Shown: in pieces, positions 1 to 8,163 of the stretch
How positions within the stretch are numbered: the stretch's first letter is position 1
How the letters are laid out: each line of letters opens with the position of its first letter
Source: DATAVB01 sp040414495
GTDB lineage: Bacteria; Actinomycetota; Actinomycetes; Mycobacteriales; QHCD01
Reading direction: 5' to 3'
DNA: 43,016 bases
NCBI GenBank assembly: GCA_040414495.1
Contig: JBEDUI010000129.1
Span: forward strand, 1-43,016
Position numbers and translations under genes: made by a program
The notes under the pieces: model-generated
Seen by the model: only the letters and a program-made list of their open reading frames with translations
What the model was told of the DNA's origin: nothing
Database searches by the model: none

Positions 1-217
1 GCTGCCCGGCGATATCGCGGGCATGAAAGTCCGCCAGCTCCCGCGAGCGAGCGAACTCCAGTAGTCGAAACGCCGACTCCATCCCTTCCAAAGAATCGGC
101 CGACTCCTGAGCCGGCAACCGCCAATATTCCGCCTCAACTAATTCCTTCACGACAGCATGCAACGACCCGATCAGATCCGCCACGGGACGCGGGCCAACA
201 ACCGTCGTGCTGCTCAT
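1..217 (-). CDS. N-terminal fragment of a DUF222 / 13E12-type protein (runs off the window)
   Basis: The minus strand is open from an ATG at 217 to the window edge and gives 72 residues beginning MSSTTVVGPRPVADLIGSLH. The later part, rich in E, S, R and L with an ESADSLEGMESAFRLLEF stretch, resembles the helical N-terminus of actinobacterial DUF222 proteins, which usually end in an HNH nuclease domain and are multicopy in these genomes. That assignment is from pattern memory, and the HNH part lies outside the window. No strong ribosome binding site is visible (only a GGGT just upstream). The codon use (several AT-ending codons) is less GC-biased than the neighbours, which fits a mobile or repeated family. 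It could instead be an unrelated helical protein. Confidence 0.5.
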   Translation of the reverse strand, partial: MSSTTVVGPRPVADLIGSLHAVVKELVEAEYWRLPAQESADSLEGMESAFRLLEFARSRELADFHARDIAGQ

Positions 218-339
218 ACCCAAAACTCTAGAACCACCCACCGACAAAACCAGGCCCAGAACGACCCCAACAAAAGAATTACTTCCAGTCATCCGATCGT
301 CACAATCCGCGCCACATAAGCGATCCCGGCAGTCGTGTG

Positions 340-515
340 ACAGAAAACGCCGCGCGTCGGGGGTGCCAGGATGGCGGAGCCGCGCGCATGCCGTCGGGGC
401 GGTGGCGTGCGGGATGGGAGCCGTAGCCGTCGGAAGGTGGCGGAGCGCATGCCGTCGGGCGGCGGAGTGGCGGGTGGGCGCGCGCCAGCCGTCGGACGGT
501 GGCGCGCCTGAGATA
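340..515. repeat. GC-rich degenerate repeat patch in the 218-605 gap
   Basis: The 218-605 gap has no convincing gene. Its centre carries four copies of the octamer GCCGTCGG at 390, 426, 451 and 488, each followed by GGTGGCG-like sequence. Spacings are 36, 25 and 37 bases, so the units are degenerate. Both strands are open here only because of base composition. The rest of the gap is more AT-rich (218-300) and holds the start region of the left-hand gene. Confidence 0.5.
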
Positions 516-593
516 GGCTGAGTAATTATCGGGAATCAAGCGAACGCCGTTCGCTGATTCGGCGCGTCGCCAGCCGGCTGACAAACCGCTGGC

Positions 594-599
594 TACGCT
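594..599 (+). promoter_or_regulatory. -10 element of a probable leaderless promoter (Pr6Pr gene)
   Basis: TACGCT lies 6 bases before the ATG at 606 and no Shine-Dalgarno sequence is present. A TANNNT hexamer 6-8 bases from the start codon is the known layout of actinobacterial leaderless promoters. No clear -35 is seen. Confidence 0.5.
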
Positions 600-605
600 C
601 CGGGC

Positions 606-1292
606 ATGCGCCCCTCATTCCGCCCGACCCGATTCGCCGCGTCGTGGCACCTGATCACGGCGCTGGTCGCCACGGTGGCGTTGGTGAGCCAGCTCGTGCT
701 GGTAATCCGGGGGATCGACGTGCTGGTGGTGAACGGCAGGATACCGCCGATGTCGACGCGCATCATTCGGTTCTTCAGCTATTTCACCGTGCAGAGCAAC
801 ATTCTGGTCGCCGTGACGGCCGCGAGCCTGGCGATCCGGCCACGACGCGACGGCCGGGTCTGGCGGGTAGTACGGCTGGCCGCATTGTTCGGGATCACCG
901 TCACCTTCGTTACCTACGTGACGTTGCTTCGTCCGCTGGTCGACCTACACGGAATTTCGGCCTTGACCGACATCGGGCTGCATTACGTCGCGCCATTGAT
1001 GACGATATTCGGCTGGCTTTTCTTCGGTCCACGGCCGCGCATTGACGAGAACACGCTCATGCTCTCGTTGATCTGGCCGATTGCGTACGTGCTCTACACC
1101 TTGGCGCACGGCGCGGCCAGCGACTGGTATCCGTACCCGTTCGTCGATGTCACCGCGCTGGGCTACGGCGTTGCGTTACGCAACGGTCTGGGAATCGTCG
1201 TGCTGCTGGTCGGTGTCGGTGCGCTTTTCAGGTACGTCGATCACCGGCTCAGTGCTCCCGGCAGATTCAAAGCCAAAGCCAACACGCGCTAA
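606..1292 (+). CDS. Pr6Pr family multi-pass membrane protein
   Basis: A 228-residue integral membrane protein with about six hydrophobic segments: roughly residues 13-33, 55-75, 89-108, 123-142, 155-172 and 195-215. The family feature is the FSYFTVQSNILVA segment after the first helix, followed by the LHYVAPLMTIFGWLFF and PYPFVDV stretches. These are typical of Pr6Pr (FAR-17a/AIG1-related) proteins. The biochemical role of the bacterial family is not settled. The ATG follows a TACGCT -10 by 6 bases, suggesting a leaderless mRNA. The TAA stop overlaps the TAG stop of the convergent GntR gene (CTAA at 1289-1292), so no terminator separates them. Confidence 0.8.
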   Translation: MRPSFRPTRFAASWHLITALVATVALVSQLVLVIRGIDVLVVNGRIPPMSTRIIRFFSYFTVQSNILVAVTAASLAIRPRRDGRVWRVVRLAALFGITVTFVTYVTLLRPLVDLHGISALTDIGLHYVAPLMTIFGWLFFGPRPRIDENTLMLSLIWPIAYVLYTLAHGAASDWYPYPFVDVTALGYGVALRNGLGIVVLLVGVGALFRYVDHRLSAPGRFKAKANTR

Positions 1293-1945
1293 CGGCGGGC
1301 CGACGCGCGGGCGGCCAGAACATGTAGCCTGGCCTGGGTTTCGGCCAGTTCCGTATCGGCCGTCTCGATCGCGCCGACCAGCACCTGGTGCTCCTGCCAG
1401 GAATGCGGGGCGCGATGCGCGGCGCTCTGCCGGAACAGCCACTGCGCGCGCTTCACCATCGGTACACCGATATTGGCAAGATAGGAATTGCCGCTGGTTT
1501 CAAAGATTTGTGCGTGGAATTCGGTGTTGAGATCGGCTAGTACGTCCAGATTGCCGTCATCGGTGGCTTTACGGGCGCGATCGAGAATTCCGGCTAGTTT
1601 CTGAATATCCGGTGGTCCGGCCACCTGGGCCGCAAACCGGGCGGCAAGCGGCTCAAGCGCCAGCCGTACCTGGAACAGATCGGTCGCGTCCTCGCCGGAC
1701 ATTCGCGCGACAAAGGCGCCGCGACGGGCGCTGACTTCGATGAAACCCTCAGCGCCCAGAACCCGAATCGCCTCGCGAACCGGATTGCGGGAAACCCCAA
1801 GCTGCTCGGCCAGTCGGTCTTCGATCAGATGCTCGCCCGGAGCAAGTTCGCCGTCGAGAATAAGGCGCCGCATCTCGGCTGCCACGACCTCGCGCAACGG
1901 AAGGTGCGCAGAGCCCAGAGTTCTGGGCAGGCGTGGCGAGCTCAT
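1289..1945 (-). CDS. GntR-family transcriptional regulator, FCD (FadR-type) domain
   Basis: An N-terminal winged helix-turn-helix (about residues 12-75, with the EDRLAEQLGVSRNPVREAIR recognition region) precedes an all-helical FCD ligand-binding domain. The FCD metal-site pattern is visible: the D..TEFH segment, then H residues in the APHSWQEHQVLV region. Length (218 aa) is normal for the family. I chose the ATG at 1945 because a perfect TACAAT -10 (minus strand, 1959-1954) lies 8 bases upstream, which fits a leaderless transcript. A GTG at 1951 is the alternative. The SDR gene behind it is a candidate target because FCD regulators often control sugar-acid or polyol catabolism. The effector is unknown. 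Confidence 0.85.
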   Translation of the reverse strand: MSSPRLPRTLGSAHLPLREVVAAEMRRLILDGELAPGEHLIEDRLAEQLGVSRNPVREAIRVLGAEGFIEVSARRGAFVARMSGEDATDLFQVRLALEPLAARFAAQVAGPPDIQKLAGILDRARKATDDGNLDVLADLNTEFHAQIFETSGNSYLANIGVPMVKRAQWLFRQSAAHRAPHSWQEHQVLVGAIETADTELAETQARLHVLAARASARR

Positions 1946-1947
1946 GG

Positions 1948-1964
1948 GCACATATTGTATGCAC
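1948..1964 (-). promoter_or_regulatory. GntR promoter with overlapping CATA-TTG-TATG near-palindrome
   Basis: The TACAAT -10 is embedded in GCACATATTGTATGCAC, whose core CATA/TATG arms are symmetric around a 3-bp spacer. FadR-type GntR proteins bind short palindromes of the TNGTATACNA kind, so this is a plausible autoregulatory operator. That role is inferred from position only. Confidence 0.35.
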
Positions 1965-2046
1965 GCGTCTCCTGTCGCATGCCGATTCTTCGGTCGCGAG
2001 AATCACAGATATTGCGGGCCTGAGAACGTATCCAGGAATGTTTCGC

Positions 2047-2814
2047 TCAGAACAATGTGAATCCGCCGTCGACCACCAGGATCGAACCGGTGGCGAAACT
2101 GGAGGCGTCGCTGGCCAGAAATACAGTCGCCGGGCCGAGCTCATCCGGGGTGCCCCAGCGTTTCATCGCCGCCGGTTCCACGCAGTACGGATAGAACTCG
2201 GGCTGATCGACGGGTGAAGCCTCGGTGAGGATGTACCCGGGCGCGAGCGCGTTCACCCGGATCCCCATCGGCGCCCACTCCGCGGCCAGCGCCTTGGTGA
2301 GCTGATGTACGGCGGCCTTGGAGGCGAGGTACGGCGCCTGCCACCGCGGCTGGTTGACGATCATCGCCGACATCGAGCCGACGTTCACGATCGTGCCCCG
2401 GCCGGCCTTTGCCATGTGCTTGGCCGCGGCCACCGAGCACCGCCACACCCCGTCAAGGTTGGTGTCCAGGACGGTGCGGAATGTCTCCTCGGAGGTTTCC
2501 AACGCGGTGCTGGGGATGCTGATGCCGGCGTTGTTGACCAACACGTCGATCCGGCCATACCGCTCGACCACGCCATCGACCACCTCGGTCACCTGGCCCG
2601 CGTCGGTGACCTCGAGTGCGAAGGCCGTGCTGTCGATCCCGGCGGCCCGCAGTTCCTGGGCCGCCTGCTCGGCCGGCCCGAGCGTGCGCGCGGTGACGGC
2701 GACCTGCGCGCCGGCCTCACCCAGCGCCTGCGCCAGCGCCCGTCCGATGCCGCGGCTGGCGCCGGTGACCAATGCGGTCCGGCCGGCAAGGCTGAACGAA
2801 TCGAGGACCGCCAC
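2047..2814 (-). CDS. SDR-family NAD(P)-dependent oxidoreductase, polyol/sugar dehydrogenase-like
   Basis: A 255-residue classical short-chain dehydrogenase. The Rossmann motif TGASRGIG is at 17-24, NNAG at 94-97, catalytic Ser147, and the YxxxK pair Tyr162/Lys166. The C-terminal GSILVVDGGFT motif is also present. The segment around MSAMIVNQPRWQAPYLASKA and the APGYILTE stretch resembles the gluconate 5-dehydrogenase / arabinitol-galactitol dehydrogenase branch, so a polyol or keto-sugar substrate is likely but unproven. Start is GTG at 2814, 6 bases after the stop of the PAP2 gene, so the two are probably co-transcribed. The FCD regulator lies just downstream on the same strand. Confidence 0.85.
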   Translation of the reverse strand: MAVLDSFSLAGRTALVTGASRGIGRALAQALGEAGAQVAVTARTLGPAEQAAQELRAAGIDSTAFALEVTDAGQVTEVVDGVVERYGRIDVLVNNAGISIPSTALETSEETFRTVLDTNLDGVWRCSVAAAKHMAKAGRGTIVNVGSMSAMIVNQPRWQAPYLASKAAVHQLTKALAAEWAPMGIRVNALAPGYILTEASPVDQPEFYPYCVEPAAMKRWGTPDELGPATVFLASDASSFATGSILVVDGGFTLF

Positions 2815-2820
2815 GACCGG

Positions 2821-3912
2821 CTACCGGTCGCCGCGTTCGGCGTTCGACTCCACTGAGGCCGAACGGGTCGCCGAGCTCGGAGCGCCGGCCACAGCGGGCT
2901 GGTTCTCGGTGAGCCATTCGGCCGGCACCTGGGTGGCGTCCTCTGTCGCGGCCTCTTTGGCCGCTTTGCGAGCCGCCAGCTGGCGCTGCACGTACACCGA
3001 GACCAACGTGATCAGAATGCCGTACGCGTAACCGACGAGCAGGTCGACGACGTAGTGCTCACCGGAGTACACGAGCGCGAAGCCCATCGCCAGCGGGTAG
3101 CAGGCCAACGGGATGCGCCACCACCAGCGGACCTTCGGAATGAAGTACAGCGCGATGACCGTCGCCGTGGCGGCGTGCAGCGAAGGCATCGCGGCGACGT
3201 CGTTGACCGCGGCCTGGCCGTTGGTGAGCAGCGTGCTGGCGTGGTTGAGGTGCAGCACCTGGAACCCACGCGAGGAGAGCCGTGCGATCGGCTGAGTGAC
3301 CCCGTCATCCGACGCGTACCACGGCGGCGCCCACGGAATGAGGATGTACGTACCCAGACCGGCCAGCGACAGCGCGATGACGCGGCTGATGAACACCGTC
3401 CAGTCCGAACGATTGCGGACGTAGAGAATGACGGCCGCGACCGGCATCAGAACGAAATGCGAGGTGTAGATGAGCGTGACCACGCCGTCGTACCATCGCA
3501 CCGCGATCGGGTCGTAGAGCTGTTGCTGCAACCAGACCGTCGGCAGCGTTCCGTGGAAGAGCCATTCGTCGATGCGCACCGGCGCGCTGACGTGCGCCGC
3601 GATGCCCAGGTTGTCGGCGATGCCACGGCTGTAGTCGTATACCACCAGCACACCGGTAAACGGGATCCAGTCGATCAGCACCCGGCCGAATCGGCGCCAG
3701 CTGGTGCCGATGCAGCGTGTGCCCAGACCGGCGAGCACCCACAACAGCAGGCTCTCGCGTCCCTCGGGGATCCCGGTAATGGCGATCGAGGTCACCAGAA
3801 CCACGAAATATGCGGTAGTCGCGCAGCGTCGCGCCTTGGCCCAACGCCGCATCGGCGGCGCATCCGTCGCAGCCGCGGAATTCTCGACTGCTATGGAGTC
3901 GGTTACAGCCAT
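2821..3912 (-). CDS. PAP2-superfamily membrane phosphatase, inositol-phosphorylceramide-synthase (AUR1)-like
   Basis: A 363-residue protein with about six membrane helices and the PAP2 catalytic motifs: PSLHA at 243-247 and SGEHYVVD with His286 and Asp290. The N-terminal half (WLQQQLYDP, YDGVVTLIYTSHF) matches the AUR1/IPCS-like subgroup common in actinobacteria, which acts on lipid phosphates or transfers phospho-inositol groups at the outer membrane face. The exact substrate cannot be read from sequence. The tail after residue 312 is charged and disordered. The ATG at 3912 has no Shine-Dalgarno, but a TAAGCT -10 lies 6 bases upstream, suggesting a leaderless mRNA. It is followed closely by the SDR gene. 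Confidence 0.82.
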   Translation of the reverse strand: MAVTDSIAVENSAAATDAPPMRRWAKARRCATTAYFVVLVTSIAITGIPEGRESLLLWVLAGLGTRCIGTSWRRFGRVLIDWIPFTGVLVVYDYSRGIADNLGIAAHVSAPVRIDEWLFHGTLPTVWLQQQLYDPIAVRWYDGVVTLIYTSHFVLMPVAAVILYVRNRSDWTVFISRVIALSLAGLGTYILIPWAPPWYASDDGVTQPIARLSSRGFQVLHLNHASTLLTNGQAAVNDVAAMPSLHAATATVIALYFIPKVRWWWRIPLACYPLAMGFALVYSGEHYVVDLLVGYAYGILITLVSVYVQRQLAARKAAKEAATEDATQVPAEWLTENQPAVAGAPSSATRSASVESNAERGDR

Positions 3913-3918
3913 GGTCGG

Positions 3919-3924
3919 AGCTTA
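3919..3924 (-). promoter_or_regulatory. -10 element of a probable leaderless promoter (PAP2 gene)
   Basis: On the minus strand TAAGCT is followed by six bases and then the ATG at 3912, with no ribosome binding site between. The layout is the same as at 594, 10896 and 18641. Confidence 0.45.
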
Positions 3925-3959
3925 GTCGGGCAGCGTGCGCCGCAAGATCGCGGCCCCGT

Positions 3960-4718
3960 TTACGGCGTGTTGAGTGGTCGGCTCTCGCCATCGTGATAAC
4001 TGCATGCACCGGGTTGTCCGCCCGAAAGGCTGAATTTGCCGTCTCCGCACTGCTCGACGTAGCCAGTTCCGTGGGAAAAGTTCGCGATGCAGGCAAAGTA
4101 CCGGCAAAAGTCGCTGGGTGGGTGGGTTATGAGACCGCCACCGCAGAACGTGAAACTCCAGGGGTTGGGTGGCGTTCCACAGGCGTCGTCGGTCGGTGGA
4201 ACCGAGGATTGCGCTGGAGTCGGCTGCAGCAGGTTCAGCACGCCGGCAGTGATATAGCCGTTCGATACTGAGTACGTTCCGGTGTAGTGCCGCCGCGTAC
4301 CGTCGCGTTGATACGCGAGCAGGCTGACCCGTACGGACGAACCTGAGACACCCACGATGGTGAGTACGTCGTGGTCGGTGTCCCCGAATCCCGCTACGAA
4401 CGAGGAATATGAGTTGGCAAACCGTCCCAAGCACAACCGCCACGCTTCGGCGTAGTTGCCGGAATTGATTGCCGCGTAGAAGGTACGGACAACGGTCTGC
4501 GGTGCTGGCGGCGCGGTCGGTGTCGGTAGTGCGCTCGACGTGCTCGGAGCCACGTTCATGGGCGCGGATGGGCTCGCGTTCTGCGTGCGGGTTGGTTTGT
4601 TCGGTGACGCAGACGTGTGGGAACTCGCCGCCGAATGCCCTGTGCCATTGGTCTGCTGGGTGCAGCCGATGAGCGCAGCAAGCATCAGACACATAACGGC
4701 GCCGCAGATTTTGACCAT
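3960..4718 (-). CDS. Secreted lipoprotein with NTF2-like stretch and DUF3761-like C-terminus
   Basis: A 252-residue protein with a lipoprotein signal peptide: hydrophobic residues 5-18 and a lipobox LIGC with Cys19 as the acylation site. A Ser/Thr/Pro-rich linker (about 20-72) follows. Then comes a VVRTFYAAINSGNYAEAWRLC segment typical of NTF2-like or DUF4878-type extracellular domains. The last 70 residues contain six or more cysteines and a CGDGKFSLSGGQPGACSYHDG stretch resembling DUF3761. The function is unknown; it is exported and membrane-anchored. The start at 4718 has only a weak TGGA ribosome site. A 12-bp tandem duplication lies immediately upstream. The gene stands alone between PAP2 and pntB. 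Confidence 0.75.
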   Translation of the reverse strand: MVKICGAVMCLMLAALIGCTQQTNGTGHSAASSHTSASPNKPTRTQNASPSAPMNVAPSTSSALPTPTAPPAPQTVVRTFYAAINSGNYAEAWRLCLGRFANSYSSFVAGFGDTDHDVLTIVGVSGSSVRVSLLAYQRDGTRRHYTGTYSVSNGYITAGVLNLLQPTPAQSSVPPTDDACGTPPNPWSFTFCGGGLITHPPSDFCRYFACIANFSHGTGYVEQCGDGKFSLSGGQPGACSYHDGESRPLNTP

Positions 4719-4742
4719 GACATATCCAGCGACATATCCAGC
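4719..4742. repeat. Perfect 12-bp tandem duplication at the lipoprotein start
   Basis: GACATATCCAGC occurs twice head to tail (4719-4730, 4731-4742), directly abutting the lipoprotein start codon. It doubles the weak ribosome-binding region of that gene and looks like a replication-slippage duplication. Confidence 0.7.
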
Positions 4743-4886
4743 GACGAATAATTTCTGAAGCTGCTAATCGTACGGCAGGTATCGAGCTGGCACCGCCGAT
4801 TCCGAGGACATCGGGACGTGACGTAACGCCCTGGCGGCACCGTAGTCGGCAGGTCCGTCGATCGTGGCTAATAACGAAAATATCGG

Positions 4887-6278
4887 CTAGATGGCTTTGA
4901 GCTCCTCGATAACTTCGCTCACCATCTTTTTCGCGTCGCCGAAAAGCATCGACGTGCGGGGGTCGTGATAGAGCGGATTTTCGATTCCGGCGAAGCCGGT
5001 GTTCATCGACCGTTTGAGCACGATCACCGATTTGGCGTGGTCGACGTCGAGAATCGGCATGCCGTGGATCGGCGAACTCGGGTCGCTGCGGGCGGCCGGA
5101 TTGGTGACGTCGTTGGCGCCGACGACCAGGGCGACGTCGGTACGGGCGAACTCGTCGTTCACGTCGTCCATGTCCTTGAGTTGGTCGTACGGGACATCGG
5201 CCTCGGCCAGCAGCACGTTCATGTGCCCGGGCATCCGGCCGGCCACCGGATGGATGGCGTAGCTGACCTCCACGCCTCGGTCCTCCAGCAACTTGGCCAT
5301 GTCGCGCACCACGTGCTGGGCCTGGGCCACCGCCATGCCGTAGCCGGGTACCACGATGACGCGGTTGGCGTAGGCCATCAGAATCGCCGCGTCCGAGGCA
5401 CTGGTCGCGCGCACGGTCCGCTCGACCCCGTTGCCGGCGGCCGCGATCGCCGTACCACCGCCGCCGCCGAAACCACCGGCCACAATGGACACGATCGAAC
5501 GGTTCATCGCCTTGGCCATTTCCCTGGTCAGAATCGAACCGGACGCGCCGACAATCATGCCGGCCACAATCATCGCCGTATTGTTCAGCGCCAGGCCGGT
5601 CGCGGCGGCGGACAATCCCGTGCACGCGTTCAGCATCGACACGACCACCGGCATATCGGCGCCGCCGATCGGCAATACCAGCACCAATCCCAGCGCCGCG
5701 CTGAACAGCAATACGCCGATAATCAACGCCTGGTTCTTCTGCCCGGCGCCGATGGCGATCGAGCAACCAACGGCTCCGGCGAGCAATACGGCGTTCAACG
5801 GTTGCTGGAATTCCCCGACACTGATCGGCCGGCCCGGCAGGATGTCCTGCAATTTGCCGAACGCGACCAGCGAGCCCCAGAAAGAAATCGCACCGATGAT
5901 GGTGGCGAACAACGACGCCACGATGACGTAGGCCGGATCGCCGGTAAATCCGTCGGAATGCCGGAACTCGGCCCACGCGATCAGCGCCACCGCACCGCCG
6001 CCCACCCCGTTGAAGAGCGCCACCATCTGCGGCATCGCGGTCATCTTCACTTGGCGTGCGGCCGGGACCCCGACGAGCGCGCCGAGAATGATGCCGAGCG
6101 CGATCAACACCCAGTTGCTCATATTCGGGGTCAGCAGGGTGGCGATGATCGCGATCACCATTCCGGTCGCGGCGATCCAGTTGCCGCGCACCGCCGTCCG
6201 CGGCCCGGTCAGCCCCATCAGGCCGTAAATGAACAAAGCGAAGGCGACGATATACAGAGCGGTGCGCGCGGTCGTCAT
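4887..6278 (-). CDS. pntB: NAD(P) transhydrogenase, beta subunit
   Basis: A 463-residue beta subunit of the proton-translocating transhydrogenase, which uses the proton gradient to drive hydride transfer from NADH to NADP+. The N-terminal 260 residues form about nine membrane helices of the proton channel (dII). The C-terminal 190 residues are the NADP(H)-binding dIII domain with GYGMAVAQAQ, the HPVAGRMPGHMNVLLAEA segment and VVGANDVTNPAA. Length equals the usual PntB size. The start at 6278 overlaps the alpha-2 stop by 4 bases, so it is translationally coupled as the last gene of the operon. All key dIII motifs are intact. Confidence 0.97.
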   Translation of the reverse strand: MTTARTALYIVAFALFIYGLMGLTGPRTAVRGNWIAATGMVIAIIATLLTPNMSNWVLIALGIILGALVGVPAARQVKMTAMPQMVALFNGVGGGAVALIAWAEFRHSDGFTGDPAYVIVASLFATIIGAISFWGSLVAFGKLQDILPGRPISVGEFQQPLNAVLLAGAVGCSIAIGAGQKNQALIIGVLLFSAALGLVLVLPIGGADMPVVVSMLNACTGLSAAATGLALNNTAMIVAGMIVGASGSILTREMAKAMNRSIVSIVAGGFGGGGGTAIAAAGNGVERTVRATSASDAAILMAYANRVIVVPGYGMAVAQAQHVVRDMAKLLEDRGVEVSYAIHPVAGRMPGHMNVLLAEADVPYDQLKDMDDVNDEFARTDVALVVGANDVTNPAARSDPSSPIHGMPILDVDHAKSVIVLKRSMNTGFAGIENPLYHDPRTSMLFGDAKKMVSEVIEELKAI

Positions 6279-6565
6279 TTCTGGCCGCCCGGCTTGCGTT
6301 TGAACATTCCGAGCATTCGATCGGTCACCAGAAACCCGCCGACCACATTGATAGTGCCGAACGCGATCGCGATAACCAGAATGACCTTCGACAAGACGCC
6401 GCTCACCCCGGCGCCCAACACGATCAGGCCACCGAGCAACACAATTCCGTGAATAGCATTCGTACCCGACATCAGCGGCGTGTGCAGCGTATTGGGCACC
6501 TTCGAGATGACCGCGAAACCGATGAAACCCGCGAGTACGAGAATTGCCAGGTTTTCCAGCAACAT
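6275..6565 (-). CDS. NAD(P) transhydrogenase, membrane alpha-2 subunit
   Basis: A 96-residue membrane subunit with three or four helices (MLLENLAILVLAGFIG, NAIHGIVLLGGLIVLG, VILVIAIAFGTINVVGGF) and the conserved VSKVPNTLHTPLMSGTNAIHG-type stretch of the split alpha subunit (PntAB type). Separate alpha-1 and alpha-2 genes are found in Rhodospirillum and in actinobacteria, unlike the fused E. coli PntA. I use the ATG at 6565 because GAGGAGA sits 9 bases upstream. The longer frame would overlap pntA and adds an unlikely basic leader. It overlaps pntB by 4 bases. Confidence 0.92.
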   Translation of the reverse strand: MLLENLAILVLAGFIGFAVISKVPNTLHTPLMSGTNAIHGIVLLGGLIVLGAGVSGVLSKVILVIAIAFGTINVVGGFLVTDRMLGMFKRKPGGQK

Positions 6566-6612
6566 CAGGGCACGTCTCCTCAGTCCGGACCGCTGATTAC
6601 ATAAGCGTTGCG

Positions 6613-7713
6613 TCATCCCTCCGGATCGCGGGTGACACAGGATTTCGCCAATACCTCGTCGGCGAAATCCGGCTCGATGCCACGCTCGGCCAGCATCAAT
6701 TCCAGCAATGCGGCGATATTGCGGGCGTACAGCTCACTGGCGTGCTCGGGCATGCTGGCCGGCAGGTTCAGCGGCGCGAGGATCGTGACGTCGTGCGCGA
6801 CGACGGTCTGACCCGGCGAGGACAGCACACAGTTGCCGCCGGCCTCACCGGCCAGATCGACCACGACGCTGCCGGCCCGCATCCGCTGGACCGCCGCCTC
6901 GGTGACCAGGGTCGGGGCGGGCCGGCCCGGCACCAGAGCGGTGGTGATCACCACGTCGAAACGGCCGATCGCCTCGGCCAGCTTCTCCTGCTGCTCCTGC
7001 CGTTCGGCCTCGCCCAGCTCGCGGGCGTATCCACCCGAACCGGCGGCCTCGACGCCCAGATCCAGCCAACTCGCGCCGACCGAGCGGACCTGCTCGGCGA
7101 CCTCGGGCCGTACGTCGAAGCCGGTCGTACGAGCGCCGAGCCGTTTGGCGGTGGCCAGGGCCTGTAGCCCGGCCACGCCGACGCCGAGGACCAGAACCGT
7201 GGCTGGTTTCACCGTGCCGGCGGCGGTGGTGAGCATCGGAAAGAACCGGGTCGAGGCGCTGGCCGCGAGCAGCACGGCCTTGTAGCCCGAGACGTTGGCC
7301 TGGGAGGAGAGCGCGTCCATCGATTGGGCCCGGGAAATACGCGGAATGGATTCCATCGCAAACGCCGTCACCCCGGCCGATCGCAGTTTGTCGGCGATTT
7401 CCGGCTGGGTCAGTGGGGCGAGGAATCCAATGAGGATGGACCCGGGCGCGAGCCGGCTGATCTCCTCGGCGGTTGGCGGATTGACCTTGACCACCGCGTC
7501 GGCCAGCCAGGCATCACCAATCCGGGCGCCGGCCGCGGCGTAAGCCTCGTCGCTGATCAGCGCCGCCTCGCCCGCGCCGGCGTCGACGATCACGTCCAGC
7601 CCGCGGCCGGTCAGGCGTTGTACCACGGCCGGGACCATGGCGACCCGCCGCTCGTCGGGCAACGACTCGCGGACAACGCCGACCCGCCTGCGCTGGGGTT
7701 GCGGTGCGCTCAT
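6613..7713 (-). CDS. pntA: Re/Si-specific NAD(P)+ transhydrogenase, alpha-1 subunit
   Basis: A 366-residue soluble NAD(H)-binding dI subunit. The AlaDH/PNT N-domain has the RRVGVVRESLPDERRVAMVP opening. The characteristic loop is SRAQSMDALSSQANVSGYKA. The Rossmann turn LGVGVAGLQALATAKRLGA is followed by the mobile-loop region with ELGEAERQEQQ. It delivers hydride from NADH to the NADP site of PntB. Start is ATG 7713 with GGAGGGAA 8 bases upstream. It is the first gene of the pntA-alpha2-pntB operon, with 47 bases to the alpha-2 start. Confidence 0.95.
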   Translation of the reverse strand: MSAPQPQRRRVGVVRESLPDERRVAMVPAVVQRLTGRGLDVIVDAGAGEAALISDEAYAAAGARIGDAWLADAVVKVNPPTAEEISRLAPGSILIGFLAPLTQPEIADKLRSAGVTAFAMESIPRISRAQSMDALSSQANVSGYKAVLLAASASTRFFPMLTTAAGTVKPATVLVLGVGVAGLQALATAKRLGARTTGFDVRPEVAEQVRSVGASWLDLGVEAAGSGGYARELGEAERQEQQEKLAEAIGRFDVVITTALVPGRPAPTLVTEAAVQRMRAGSVVVDLAGEAGGNCVLSSPGQTVVAHDVTILAPLNLPASMPEHASELYARNIAALLELMLAERGIEPDFADEVLAKSCVTRDPEG

Positions 7714-7791
7714 CGAGTGATTCCCTCCGCCGCGTCATCTCGCCGGTCACGCTCCAGCTCGACGCCCGCGTCGCCGCGGGCGGCGGCGACC

Positions 7792-8100
7792 TCAGCCTGA
7801 GGGGGGTGTGTTGAATTTCCGGCGCAGGTCGTCGATGTAGCCCACGGCCTCGCCGACGGCGCCGGCGACGTTGGTCGATGGTCTGCGCGGAGGTTGCGGT
7901 TTGGCGGTGGGAGCGGGACGCGGCGCGGTTTCGCCGCCGGACACGGTTGCGGTGAGCGCGACGATCCGCTCGCCCTCGTCGTCGGTCACCTGCTTCACCC
8001 GGGCTGTGGCGGGCAGCCGCGCGGCCCGGGCAAAGTCAACGAAGCGGTAGAGATCGCCCATGGTCAGGTTCTCCAGGGCGACCGTGACATCGACAGGCAT
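7792..8100 (-). CDS. Small hypothetical protein, upstream of pntA
   Basis: About 102 residues. The N-terminal half (MPVDVTVALENLTMGDLYRF, then VDFARAARLPATARV) looks like a compact alpha/beta fold. A Pro/Ala-rich linker and a short terminal helix (EAVGYIDDLRRKF) follow. I do not recognise a named family, although short proteins with an L..LYRFVD..R motif occur in actinobacteria. The start is uncertain: ATG 8100 has a run of five G directly upstream, and a GTG at 8121 in the same frame would add seven residues. It is 78 bases upstream of pntA on the same strand, so co-transcription is possible. Confidence 0.55.
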   Translation of the reverse strand: MPVDVTVALENLTMGDLYRFVDFARAARLPATARVKQVTDDEGERIVALTATVSGGETAPRPAPTAKPQPPRRPSTNVAGAVGEAVGYIDDLRRKFNTPPSG

Positions 8101-8163
8101 GCCCCCATCATGCCGCGTCACCGGCGAGCCTGTGGGATCACCGGCGAAGCGGGTGCATAAACG

